Source: Xiphias gladius
Taxonomy: Eukaryota; Chordata; Actinopteri; Istiophoriformes; Xiphiidae
DNA: 64,000 nucleotides
Assembly: GCF_016859285.1 (NCBI RefSeq)
Contig: NC_053416.1
Coordinates: 15,580,501 to 15,644,500, forward strand
Direction of reading: 5' to 3'
Part shown: in pieces, positions 33,201-45,500 of the stretch
How positions within the stretch are numbered: position 1 is the stretch's first letter
Layout of the letters: every line of letters starts with the position of its first letter
Program-made: the position numbers and the translations under genes
Notes under the pieces: model-generated
Database searches by the model: none
The model's input: the letters and a program-made list of their open reading frames with translations, nothing else
What the model was told of the DNA's origin: nothing

Positions 33201-34679
33201 ACATAAATCCCTCTGCTTGCTCAGAGGCATTTGAGAATTTGCAAAGACCTTGATTCTTCACTGTATTTCAGCGCTGATTGGCTTTCTGTTCTTGCACAGG
33301 CTCATTCTGTGGGTGACCTTTATTCGGTTCATTGTTGAAGGATTTTTCTTATGTCATTCAGTAATATGATGCCATTTCTAACATTAGATTTCCAAGACCC
33401 CTTCTGCACTCCCCAGCAGGTCCCGGTCTACAGATCTGAATCTAAATGAACTCCTGCTCTCTATTACAGAAAGAAGCGCTTAAAACTACGGAAATTTAGA
33501 CTACTGTTGATCTCCTGTTTCACTGGCCAACTTTTTTTTTGTTTTTGCAAGCATTATTTTGTGGTTAACAACCTCGTCAAAGGGGTGAACAGCTTTAGTT
33601 TTGAGGTCTGGCCTGTCAGCCTGGGGTGTTTTATGATTAGCCGTCTCTGTCATAGAGGCTAGACTGCACCGATCAATACTCCTCCATTAACATGGAAATA
33701 TTGGACTACATAAATGAACCGTGAACTATGGCACCTCATTATATCTGTTTTTTTTTTTCAAATTCAATATTTCAAACATGGAAATCACCCCTGGGTATGA
33801 GTTAGATTCACACTGTGTAATTCAGCAACATAACATACATAATAATATTTCCAGTTGCCTGGCTTTTGGCATTAAATGTTTGAGAAAGTTAAAAGTAACC
33901 AGCTGAAGTAAAGTTTTTGAAGGTAAACGATACCCTTTCAAATTTCATTTTTGTGACTAACCCCAAGGCATCCATTTATTGAGAAACATTTCCTAAATAA
34001 AGTGACAGCCTTTTTCCTGCTTTTTCAGATACATATTACTCTATATTTGCAACCCCGTTTACGTTACCAAAACTAATGGGACCACCAGGCTGCTCGTTGG
34101 GATAATTTTAGTGCTTTATCTAAAGAGGATGCCCAACACAGTAGATCTTGGGGGGCAAAAAGAGCTCTCACAATCCTCTTGTTTGTGAGGTGAATGTGTA
34201 ACATTGATTTTATGTTGCAAAGCTTTATTTTAGCTTTATGAGTCAGCATTTACCAGTTTTCAAGTAAAAGTTTCAAGTTAGAGGTCTGATGAAAAATAGG
34301 ATTTAAAAGGGATATTTTCTGCTTATAAACAAACAAACAAAAAATACAAAAAGTAAACAGAAGTCAGTACATTTCAAGTACATGTGGTGAGAATATTTTA
34401 TCTTAAAGAACTTCCAGGCAAAGTTATACTTCTTATAACTTGGAAGTGTTTCACATGTCTGATGGTATTTTTCTCTCATCAGCACTTACACCATGTGAGT
34501 GCTGCCCCAGTAAAAAGGAGAAGGGATTTTAAACAGATTAACTCTAAAAATAAAAGGATTTCTTCTTTAAAAGTTTGTAAAGATCAATAAATATTAATGG
34601 TAAGACTGGATATGTTCAAAGATTGCTGATTGTTACTAACTGAGGTACAATGAGGCATATTGAGAATGAAAGGTCCCTT

Positions 34680-34772
<93 letters not shown>

Positions 34773-37700
34773 TAATAATAATAACATCAGGGGCACTTTA
34801 ACATTACTGTAGGCTCCAGGGCTATGGATGTATTCTTAAATTGTGTTTTTAATCATTACAGATGTTACTTGATACACGGTCATTTGCAGGGGTGGAAAGA
34901 GTACTGGAAAATTGTATTCAAGTAAAAGTACTGTGACGTAGAAGATATTTTACTCAAGTGAAAGTAAAATTACTTGTGTACAAATGTACTCAGACAAAAG
35001 TACTAATGACGAATGATATGCATTGGTATTTCAATGTATACACGCCGTTCCCAGCTCTTAAGCTACATAAATCAAATAGCCTGCCAGTTCTTATAGAATA
35101 TATGCAGAATTGAGCAACAGAAAAGGTGGAGATGTGAAAACCACATAAATTCCACAGCAGCTGCAGTAGACACCCAGGCAGACAAGATGCTGTATTATTG
35201 ATGATCTCCTCTGTATAGTGAGTTACAACCAATGACAATATAAAGGTAGACGAAATGTTTCCGCTTCCTCTTCCACTTTACAAAAATGAAGCCAAAATAT
35301 CCCTGATATGGGCACTGCCATCTTGCTTTGGTGTCGTCATTTGGAGATCGAGATGTTTATGCTTCACTTTTGGGGAGCTGAAATTACTGATTTTTAAAAA
35401 TACTCCAAAGAGTACAATAACACACACAAAAAAAACAACTTTTTTACAGTAACGAGAGTAAATGTAACTCCTTACTTCCACACCAGGTCATTACTGTTAC
35501 TGATCTGTGTCTACAGTGCTTCTAGTGGTTTACAGTTTGCGGTTGTGAAAGAATGCATTTTGCACCATGAGTAAAATTATGTGCATGGTTAGTACCTCGC
35601 CTCCAGTATAGATGCACCAGAGCATTTTGCATGATGATGACAAGCCTGCCTGGTCGGGCCTCCAAACAGCCAAGGGGCCTCGTGAAACAGACAAAAATAA
35701 CATTAAGCTCATATCTTGTGAGGCCCCTGGTTGGAGGCCGGGGGCTCAAGCTCTGGTAAGCCTGTGCATTAAGGCGCCAGTGAATTATATGTGTGTATGA
35801 GAGGGAGAGCGGCCATTGCTGTGAGCTGTTTTTTTCAGTGTAGCATCGTTGTTCTCGATCCTGCATCATGAATAAGAATAATTTTATTCTTTATAAACCG
35901 GCCAGATTAAATATGATGTTACTTACAATTTATCTGACACACACAGGTAAATACACGTGACTCATGTCCACTCAGGAAGTGGGTGTGGCTCTGCTGTGGA
36001 TTTGTTAAAGGGGATCAGTAAGTCAGTGGGAACCGTAACTAAACAAATCGTGCTTATTTATACCTCACTCTAATCCACAACCTTTGACTTCAGCGCACCT
36101 CTCACGCTGCTAAAATGTATCACCTTTGACAGCGCAGCTCAACATGCTGAGCTGATTGTGAAAAGCTTAGAGCATGCCAGTCTGACGCTGCCAACATGTG
36201 TGTGTATGTGCATTTGTGTGTGTGTGCCCAGTCTAGGTGAAAGTGTTTTCATGTCCTTAACGCTTGTGTGTCTTCTCCAGGAATAAATGGTCAGACTGTG
36301 GAAATGGATGATGGGAAGTCGGGGTATGTTGGCTCAAAGGTGGATCTCCGCTGCCGGTTCATCAACAGCTCCCCGCCCGTCAAAATCTCCCAGGTGTTCA
36401 GTCGTCGTCCTGCGCATGTCGAGGCGCAAACTCACAAAAGCAAATAATACCATTCACACCCAGAACACGCCATCCAAATTCCAGATATATCAGCATAAAC
36501 TTTGTCTGTGTGTTTATCTGCAGTTAAGTAATCTGGTTATTTACAGCCTTTTGCAGAACCTGATTTCTTAAACATCCTGTGATGAACCCACTTTACTTAA
36601 TCGGGTCAAGAAATTAGGAGAAACCCAGTGAACACAGCTACATTTTTGCAGGACAAACCTGATTTCTTGTGAATGTTTGTACTTAATTTGAACAAAGCCT
36701 TCAAGCAGGGAAAGAATCCGCACTGAAGGTAACGGCGGTAAGGAGGGATGGAAGGAACCATCCGACTGAAGCTCTATGTCCTGGCAAAAAAAACAGTCAG
36801 TACATGTTCAGAAGGTGATGTCCTGACAATGGTCCTGTGACTGAAACATTCACTTTTCCTTCACAGTTTTCATACTTTGTCACTTTTTGGATGTGTAATA
36901 GACTGATCATTTTTTGGACCTGAAGAGCCTCTTCAAGTGGTTTGTCAGTGTGCAGGCCTATATTCAAAAATGATAACCTTTTCAAATTGCCTATTTTAAT
37001 TATTGTAAACACTGATCACATTTAGATTACAGCAGACATGTTACAGGAAACAAAAACAGGTTGAAATGTGTCTACACTTCAAATTCTTGCTCATTCAGAG
37101 GATACTTAAAAAGCAGAAGAAGCTTGGGAAATAATGCAAAGAAATATTGTTCAAATTTGACGCATGCATGTCAAATTTGATACAGAATGGCCTGTATCAC
37201 CAGTTTTGCATTTGAAATCAATTTTAAGGAACAGTATTTTTTCCTGTTTTAGCCAATTGACTACAAATCCCATGTAGTTTATAGTACATTTGCAGAAGCA
37301 AAAGTTCTCAGACTGATTTCCCATCTTCTAGGCCATTTGCAGTGAATTATCGTCAGGCATTCAAATTAATTAAGAGTTTTCAAGACAGTCCTCGCTATGA
37401 AATGCATTGCCACTTATCAGTGATGTAACACTGTAAGACATTGTAAGCTGTTTTTGTCCCAAACCGAATAAAAAATAAAGTAAAGATTGTTCTATGTGAG
37501 TAGGATGTCAATCTAAAAACTTGTAGATGTCTTTTAAAGCGTCCTTGGATTTGCTTTGGTTATTGATGATGACCAAAGTGACGTAAAATATAAACAAGGT
37601 TTCCATGTAGTAATGAGCTAAAATCACCAGTATCATTTGGTATTACTCCACACATCACAGGGGACTTTTGTGTTTGCATGCCCTGATACGTTTCACATTC

Positions 37701-40700
37701 ATTATTCATCTATTTTATTTATTGTTCTCATTATTATTTAAGTAATATAACTGATTCAGATTCTGTGGCTCATCCAAGACCTTCTACACTTTAGCAGTAC
37801 TACACACCCCCCAGGTCAGACTAGACACCTCCTTACCCCGTCATTGACTCCTTCCATTCCGTCTATCATTCTTTCGCAAGGTAACATGGCAGAAACTGGT
37901 GAACGGCACCAAGCAGAATGTGGCGATCGCCAACCCCTCCCTGGGTGTGTCCGTGGCCCCACCCTACAGGGACCGTGTCACCTTCAAGAACGCGGCAGTG
38001 AGGCGACGAACTCCGACCCTTGAGGACACCACCATCACCTTCTCCTCGCTCCGCCTCTCTGACGAGTCCACCTACATCTGTGAATACACCACGTTCCCCG
38101 CAGGGAACCGAGAGAACACCGTTAACCTCACTGTCTACGGTAAGCCAGATGTGTGATGATCTGAGCTTCAAGTAAGCTACAGATGGGTCGTCACTTTCAC
38201 ATATGACAGAGGCTGTTAAATGTGAATTTTTTAAATGGTATATAATTATATAGCATGAACCATTGCCATGTACCACAGCATTCATTGCCTAATCTAATTT
38301 TGCAATGTCCGTCCCTAGATGGGCCTTATAAATAAATAAAACTCAACAGTAATATACTTAATTAGATTACAAAACACAAAACTCAATAAGAAAATACATA
38401 CAAGACATCCCTCTTCCCTTGTTTGCTGTCTTTCTCTTTACTACTGAAAAAAGAGACCTTTTAAAAAAAGAAAATACACACAAAACAACAGTAGACACAA
38501 ACAATGATACACTAAGAGTACCGAGTTGCAGGTTTGACGCATTACAATTTTTATGAACAATGTTGTTGAGTGTTTGTGTTATTCTTGACTTTAGAAACTG
38601 TACTTTCACAAACAGAGAACTGTAACGTCAAAACACAACTGGATGTTTTTACATTTCAGTTTTTGTACGAGTTAAACAAACGAGACATAATGTGATAATT
38701 AGTGAGTTTCAGAGATGTTGGTAGGATTTTGTTACCTTTGGACAGAGCTTGACTAGCTGTCCCCCCTTTATGCTAAGGCAAGCCTGCCGTCTCCTTATTT
38801 CCCCAAATGTCACTGGTAGTCCTCACTGATTTAGGAGTTGTCTATTTTAACGAGTTTGACCAGTTCAGGGTTTATTTGTTGACAAACTACTGTTTCCGAG
38901 GTCAATAATGACCTTTCACACACATCAAAAAACTGTATACTGTTTTCTGAATGCAGAAATATTCTGATTTTGGTTTGGGTAGAAAACACTTTTTTTTCAC
39001 ATTTTTTGCTGAATTTTGTAATTGTAAGTTGTATCGAAAATTAGCCAACAATGTGAAAATATAATTTTTTAAAAACTTAATTGTTGTTATTTCACCTTTT
39101 AATATCAGACTTATGTCTTAATTGCATGGGATGAATATTACCTGTGGATATAAATAATGAAGTGGTCTTTTGTAAAATCTTGGCCTTACTGCTGTTTCCA
39201 CTGGCTTTTTCAGAAAACAGCTTTGTTGTCTGCAAATGCATCTTGTAAAACAGCATTTGGGTGGTGATTTATTGATGAGGTCACTGCTGCTCATATTTAC
39301 TGCAAAGTCAGGCTTAAATGTTTCACCTGTCAGCACCTGGGGTGGGCTGTAAGAAGTTACATATTATACTATATTATCATGCCGTAAAAACATCCTCGAT
39401 GCTTTAGTTCATTTTCATGTTCATTACTCCCTCAGTTCGCCCAACAACTCAGATGAGTCTGTCCACACCGACACTGGTGGCTCGTTCGTCCAAACTGAAA
39501 ACACCGGTGGCCACCTGCATCTCTGCCAATGGAAAACCACCTGGTACCATCAGGTGTGTGATTTAGTGAAAGATGAAGAGTGTTTTCCCTCTCTCACACT
39601 CCCGTTGCAGACGCTGAGTTTTTACTACAGCACGTGATGCGGTTAACATTGCGACAACACCGTCGTAGATGTTTTAATCCCACTAGACTACAAACCGGCC
39701 TACCAATTTGTAGTCTAGTGGGATTAAAACATCTCACACTTTGAGAAATGTTTCTTCTCTTCTTAAATTCAGGTTAGCGATGCTTCACTGTTACTAATAA
39801 AACAAGTCAGTCTCTCACATCTGCATGCCTCCCTCTTTTTAAATTTTATATCTTCTTCTTCTTCCTCTTGTACTGTATGTGCACTTCCACCACACACCCA
39901 TAGATGAAACCGCTGCCTTCTGTTTAGTGTAGAAACATATACATGTATACATCTACGTACGTCTGTGCTGTGACACTGATTTCTCGGTGGTGCGGGCAGG
40001 TGGGAGACGAGGGTGCCGGGGGAAGTGACCACTCGAGAGTACAGAAACTCAGACGGGACTTTCACTATTCAAAGTGACTACATTTTGGTGCCCAGCAGAG
40101 AAAAACACAAGGAGACGCTCACCTGTGTAACCACCTACAACGAGGAGGTCTTCACGGACAGTGTCACCCTCGATATTCAGTGTAAGTCTCTCTCATATGT
40201 AAACAATAACCACATAACTAGACGGTTCAAAAATAAGGCAGTGAATCTTACAGGCTTTGTTTTTGTTATTTTGTATGTGCCTGTGTGTGTACCAGATGAG
40301 CCAGAGGTTTCAGTGGACGGGTTTGATGGAAACTGGTATCTGAATCGAGAGAACGTCCAGCTGAGCTGCCAGGCTGATGCCAACCCAGCCGTCTCTCTGT
40401 ATCAGTGGAGACTGTGAGTACAACTCTGTCTGCTCCTGTTTCACTCACATTTGCCGTTTCTTACACAGTGTCACACAACTGTTGTCCAGTGCACCATGCT
40501 AAATTCACCAAATGTTCTCGGCCATCTTGCCCCCATCAGGGTGCTGTCTGAGGCTGTTTGCTGTTTCCTTATATAGAATACACTGAGCTGTCGTGGCTGC
40601 TATATCACCACAGATACCAGATACTGCATTCAAAACATTACAATAATCCTTCTCTTCAAAAATACTATTTACACTATACCATTGCCCTTAGTTGATACAA

Positions 40701-43700
40701 AAATTGCAAAAAAAAAACCCCCATCTATCATAAATACAGATTATAACATTGCAATAAACCTTTGACAACATTCTGTAACAAATACACTTTTTCATCTTAA
40801 CCCATTGATGGGTGAAAATCTATTTTTAACACAAGTAGCCAAAATGTGACTACAAGTTCAAAACAAAGTGTCTTGAAATCACCACCATCACTTAACGTTT
40901 ACGACTAACCCTCATAATTTCAGTCTTTTGATAATAATTTCAAAGTGCATCCACATCTGAACTTAACATGTCCACCCAAGAACTTCATTTTCAACAGCTG
41001 TCGGTGACAGCTCAAAGTACTGCATACATAGGAAAACGGAAACAGCGTCAGGCACCACCCTGATGAAGGCAAGACAGACCAAAAGGCTGAATACAGCATG
41101 GCGTACTGGAGAAGCGTTGTGATACTGACAGAGAGAAACTATCCTATTAAATAGATCAAGGAGGTTGTGAAGTGTCTTTGTTGTCTTTTTCTTTTCTAAG
41201 TGCCAAAAAAAATACACATAAATTAGTAAACAACACACCTTTTTTCTTTCTTTTTTGTGTGATGTTAATATTGTATTTGCCTCTATCATTTAATTATATC
41301 ATCATATACGAAGGGCTTATTGTTCTGTCATTGGCGTATTTGAATATACTGTATATTACACTTACACTCCAAGAACGGAGAGTTTGGAGTTGGGCATGTG
41401 TAACTTGTTCATCCGAACTTTCAGCCCTTTTGTCTATGTTGTCTGTTCTGTCAATACTGTCTGGTTGAAATTGGATACATGAAGGAATGAAGTGTTCAAA
41501 AAGCTTCATTTGGAATCGAGAGAATTTCCCCCCAAAAATTCCTCTGTATTTTTCTTCTTTTCATGTGGAATTTGTGCAAAATTCACTTCAAGGTCGCAAA
41601 CGTTCAGAGCACTGCATCTTCAAGTCTGGACAAAATGTCGACTGGAGAGACTCCTAGTTTCACAACTTGTGTGCGTGTGTTTTTTAAGTTTGATTTTCTT
41701 GATGTTCTGCAGGATTAATGGCTCTGTACCGAGCAATGCTGAGATCCGAGACAACGTCCTTACCTTTAAAGGACCGGTCACATATGACCTGCAGGGTACC
41801 TATGTGTGTGATGCAACCAACAGCATCGGGACACGATCGGGCTCTGTGGAGGTCAGCATTATAGGTATGTTTACCTGAGGTCTGGGGTCATTTGATTTGC
41901 ATGGTAAGAGCAACTTAAAAAATGGAACAAGCATTCCTGCTACTATTACTACTTCTAATCCTGCTACTGCTTTGTACTCTAATTTTCTAGGCATTTGCGT
42001 TTTTCCTGCTTGACTTTTAGTGTACCTCCAGTGTTTGTTTGAATTCTTATTGACGTGTCTGTGTGTTTTCTCTGTAGAAAAGCCACTGCCGCAGATCGCA
42101 ACAGGTGATGTCATCAGTGTAATCGCCTTGTTACTGGCTGCTGGAGTGCTCATGGGCATTACTATCACGGTGCTGGTGCTCAAATTAAGAAGTAGGAAAG
42201 ACAGCTCCTCGTACGTAAACAGTCCGTTATCCCTCCTTCCCTTTGCTTCACATGCTTGTTTGTCCCGACATGGTTCGTGTCCTCTATTACAGCCCTCATC
42301 ACCATTCTTTTATTCTCTCTTCCTCCTTGATCAGAAATGGTTCCCCGTCCAGAAAACTGTCCCAGCCGATAAGGAAAAGACCAGGAGATGATATCCAGGT
42401 GCATTTTGTGTTGTGTTTGCAATTTACATATCACATGGTCAAAGGGATGGCTGTGTGCTTAAGTCCAAAATTTATTTTCCTAAGTTTTTATAAAATTTTT
42501 GTGGGTATTTCTTTGGCATGTCCACACTACCTGGTATTCCTGAAAGTAAGTTATAATTGTAGATAATAATGTAGTTTACAATAGAATTAATGCTGTAATG
42601 CTACTACTGGCTGGCTGACGATAGTGCAGTCATAGGCAGCTGATGTAAAATAATACATAAAGCTGCTACTAGAGAAAACAACTCTGTCCATACAGGACTT
42701 TGCAGCACTAAGGATCTCAGTTCATTGAGTGCACATTAAACAGTTACCAACTACAATAAATACAAACAGTGATTTCATGGTCATCGCTGGATTATCCAGT
42801 AAAATTGGTGCTGTATATATAGAATTATTACATCAAATTAAGATGACTATCACATGCTGATGGTCTTTGATGCCAGATACAATATACCTACAATATTTTA
42901 CTTTGTTTCATGTATTTAATCTGTGATGCAGTTAATAAAATACCTTTTAGTGCCATTTATGACTTTTATATTTTCTTTTATATGAATTTAAACTACTCTC
43001 TGGTATCCTCATATTTTGTGCCCTGCCACCATGTTTTTTTTTGTTTTGTTTTTTTGCAAAGGATTTCATATTCAGTGTTGTGCACACCCAGACAGGTGTT
43101 TTCAACCATTCCAGCTGATTATATATCTGCTCAGTTTGAAGTTGGTGACAGGGATAAAGGTATTATTCATCCATCCCAAAAGGGAGTGAAGGGGATGTCA
43201 ATCAAAAATAATCTTTACATGCCCACACACTTCTGACCTTTTTTCAGTACTGAAAAAAGGTCTAATCAGTCTAAATAAATGAAAACACCTACGTGGGTGC
43301 ACCATGGGTCATTAATACCACTCAGAGACATAAACATATTTGCTAATACTTGAATTAACAGGCTTATTACCACAACTTCACTAACATAACCTGTGCTTTT
43401 ATCACACAATTTGCTTCAGATCAGCCTTGATTTATGTAGATACACAACACTCAGGTTGTTGTTCCAGTGTTCTTTTTGTGGAACTTACAGGAGGCACAGT
43501 ACTTTGTTATGTATCATGTATAGGAATGCATGTACGTAAGGGTTCGTCACAACAACTTTTATAACTGGGAAATTCTGGACCAAAATCACTTTATTTGCTT
43601 GTGGTGCTTTGCATGAATGTTAATTTGCGGCATTCACCCGTTCCAAACCATCTTGACAGTACTGACCTTTCGGGGGAGGCACAGGGGAAGAGAGAGGCGC

Positions 43701-44678
43701 AAAGTACAAGATGGAGGAAAATATCAAAGTAGCTGTGTGCTGCACAGCTTTTTCTTAATGGCCTAACGTCTCTTCTTCCTTCCTTATTGTATCAATTTTT
43801 GTCACAAATGAAAGTAACAAAAGAAAAGAAAATAAACACGTCACATATTATGTGAGAATGCTCGGATGAAGAGTCTGTTTACAGTTTACCCACTGAAATG
43901 TGTTATGTTTATCCTTGGGGTCAAACACACTGAAAAGCTGATTTTTTGGAAATTTTTAACAACTGCATTGTTAGCATCCACGTTTCCGTGCTAGCAGTGT
44001 TCTTCTTCCCTTTCTCTGTTGGCAAAAATGGCTGCAATTCTTGGCACGTTACTGCTACCTGTCGATCAGCGGAATGGCGTGAAACCTCTGGCAGGAAGGT
44101 GTATATTGTGTCACCCATGTGCTCGTGGGCGCACATTCGCGTCCTCACGAGCTTGATGGGAACAAACAATAGGGGACCCGCTCATAAAAACATTGCTCCC
44201 TAGAATTACTATGAGGTCAGAAACTCCAAAGTACATACTATATGTACTGTATGTATGTATAGCATATCCAGTACACCCCGGTTGTAGAGTGTGTGTATAG
44301 TTTCTAATTTGGATATGTCTTTAATGTACGTCTCTCCTTTCTCCACAGCATTCAGGACGGTTTTATGAAGAGCTTCCAAACACAGCGGACTATGTGAGCT
44401 ACAGACTGGCCTGTAACAAGGAGGACTACCCAGAGCCCTACTCCCCTCCCATCAACCCTCCTCTCTCATTTCTGCCCCAGCACCCCTACCACTCCTCACA
44501 ACCAACCACTGCAACCAGCAGCAGCAGCAGCAGCAGCAGCACCACCACCACGTCAAAAAACACCTTCTCTCCTCCTTCACACACCACGGCCATCTTTAAA
44601 TACCCTTCAGTACCGGGCCTGTCTTCTCCTCCCCCAGGAGTGGCAGCGTACACTTTTCCCAAAGAGCAGTATGTCTGA
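26085..44678 (+). CDS. nectin1: Nectin-1 cell adhesion molecule
   Basis: Nectins are Ca-independent adhesion receptors at adherens junctions that bind afadin. Ten exons close in phase to 506 residues: 26085-26136, 36281-36393, 37881-38139, 39436-39553, 40000-40181, 40296-40413, 41713-41864, 42078-42210, 42335-42398 and 44349-44678. Signal peptide MDNTGFWIFLITTCVVP. The V domain (about 20-141) has DLRCRF, VTWQKLVNGTKQNVAI and YICEYTTFPAGNREN. C2 domains cover about 142-241 and 242-331, with YEPEVSVDGFDGNWYL, TFKGPVTYDLQGTYVC and NSIGTRSG, all nectin-1 features. TM about 342-367. The cytoplasmic tail has poly-Ser/Thr (AGC/ACC repeats) and ends KEQYV, fitting the nectin E/A-x-Y-V afadin PDZ motif. 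The TM exon start EKPLPQ and a small exon ending DDIQ resemble the human beta (HIgR) form rather than alpha. Its first intron is 10.1 kb. It could be either teleost nectin1 duplicate. Confidence 0.92.
27164..27205. repeat. (GT)n microsatellite
   Basis: About 42 bases of GT repeat in nectin1 intron 1. Confidence 0.95.
29220..29780 (-). repeat. Teleost dispersed repeat A, copy 2 (inverted)
   Basis: Reverse-complement relative of the copies at 960-1250 and 55840-56140: GGATGGATTGTCATGAAACT, ACCAAATACCTGCAAAACTA and CATGGTAAAC phrases. It is the longest of the three and non-coding; small ORFs across it should be ignored. Confidence 0.6.
31325..31760 (+). repeat. Teleost dispersed repeat B, copy 1 (foldback type)
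   Basis: Begins TTTGGGAAATACATCTATTT, then TTGATACCACTCTCAT and TTAGCATAAAGACTGGAAAC, and ends with an inverted counterpart of its start (CTTAAAATGTTGGCC). Related to 55110-55780 and, in part, 51615-51700. The inverted ends suggest a foldback or long-TIR non-autonomous element. Confidence 0.55.
34685..34771. repeat. (GT)n microsatellite
   Basis: About 87 bases of GT repeat ending in (ATA)n, in nectin1 intron 1. Confidence 0.95.
34887..35486. mobile_element. hAT-like MITE with target-site duplication
   Basis: Starts CAGGGGTGGAAAGAGTACT and ends CTTACTTCCACACCAG, an imperfect inverted repeat. The flanking octamers GTCATTTG (34879-34886) and GTCATTAC (35487-35494) share six leading bases, fitting an aged 8-bp hAT duplication. 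Internal text (CAAGTAAAAGTACTGT near the left end, GTAACGAGAGTAAATGTAAC near the right) is that of an abundant fish MITE. No transposase. Confidence 0.7.
38640..38790 (+). repeat. Fragment related to repeat B
   Basis: The TTAAACAAACGAGACATAAT, TGTTGGTAGGATTTTGTTAC and CTTTGGACAGAGC phrases match the right half of repeat B (compare 55545-55640). In nectin1 intron 3. Confidence 0.45.
39667..39734. repeat. Perfect 28-bp hairpin in nectin1 intron
   Basis: Arms 39667-39694 and 39707-39734 are exact reverse complements with a 12-base loop (CCGGCCTACCAA), in the 446-base intron between nectin1 exons 4 and 5. The arms are mixed-composition, not low-complexity. No known RNA family was recognised. Confidence 0.95.
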
Positions 44679-45500
44679 ACCGACATCTCGTCACAAACTC
44701 AAACCTCTCCAGTGAGTTCAGATGGAACGACCCGACTCAAACCCGATCTTTTCCTAAGAGGAGGCTGGAAAAGTATATTGAACCCTGGACTATCAGGAGT
44801 TGTCTCTGCTCTCTCTGCACCATTGTGGAGGGCTCTGGAGGTCAAAGGACAATGCAGCTTTTGTTGTTGGACTTGGAATTCAGTCTAATTTTGAAACATT
44901 TTCTCTTTTGTCCTGTCTTTTATTGTGGTATCTGTTCTTTGAAAAGGGAAGATTGTTAAAACATATTTCCAAGTTTTGCCAGCGAGTTTAAGTTTTATGT
45001 TGAGGAAGGCCAAGTTAAAGATGATTGGACTTTCAGTGGAAAATGTTTATATTGCTTGGATGTATTACATTTGATTGGAAAATTCTTCAGACCGAATGGA
45101 TGGGATTATTTCTTGATATTCGATGTGGCTGACTCATTACTTTATCCTCTATGGTGTCATTTTGTAAAAAAAAAACGTACAAAAAAAAAAAAATGTTACT
45201 TTCATACTCTATCTCTAAAGGCCACTCTCTCTTTATCCTGCTGTACACTGACAATCCCTTTACTGAGGAGCAGCAGACCTCACCTTTTGGTTTTACCTTC
45301 TGTCCTGATGTAATACTTTTATTGTGCTTGTATTTTGTATCATTTATGTTTTTCTTTGCAAAGAAAAAAAACAAAATTTTATTTACTGAAAACATTTTAT
45401 CGATTTATGAAATTTATGTTTTTATTTGTGGTATCTGTGGGTTTTAGTATTCATTGACACTGGCTGTTGGATGAACCTTGAATTTCTAGCATTTAAATAA
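44679..45500 (+). other. nectin1 3' UTR
   Basis: Follows the stop at 44676-44678, is rich in T and A runs, and ends at the AATAAA at 45495-45500. Confidence 0.6.
45495..45500 (+). terminator. nectin1 poly(A) signal candidate
   Basis: AATAAA about 820 bases after the stop codon, followed by GT-rich sequence. Confidence 0.6.

Larger units (their letters stand above)
26137..36280 (+). other. nectin1 intron 1
   Basis: Ten kilobases with no recognised exon. Contents: (CAA)n at about 26695-26708, a (GT)n array (27164-27205), another GT-rich run near 30980-31020, repeat A inverted (29220-29780), repeat B (31325-31760), a (GT)n array (34685-34771) and a hAT-like MITE (34887-35486). Regulatory elements are likely but cannot be picked by eye. 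Confidence 0.6.
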
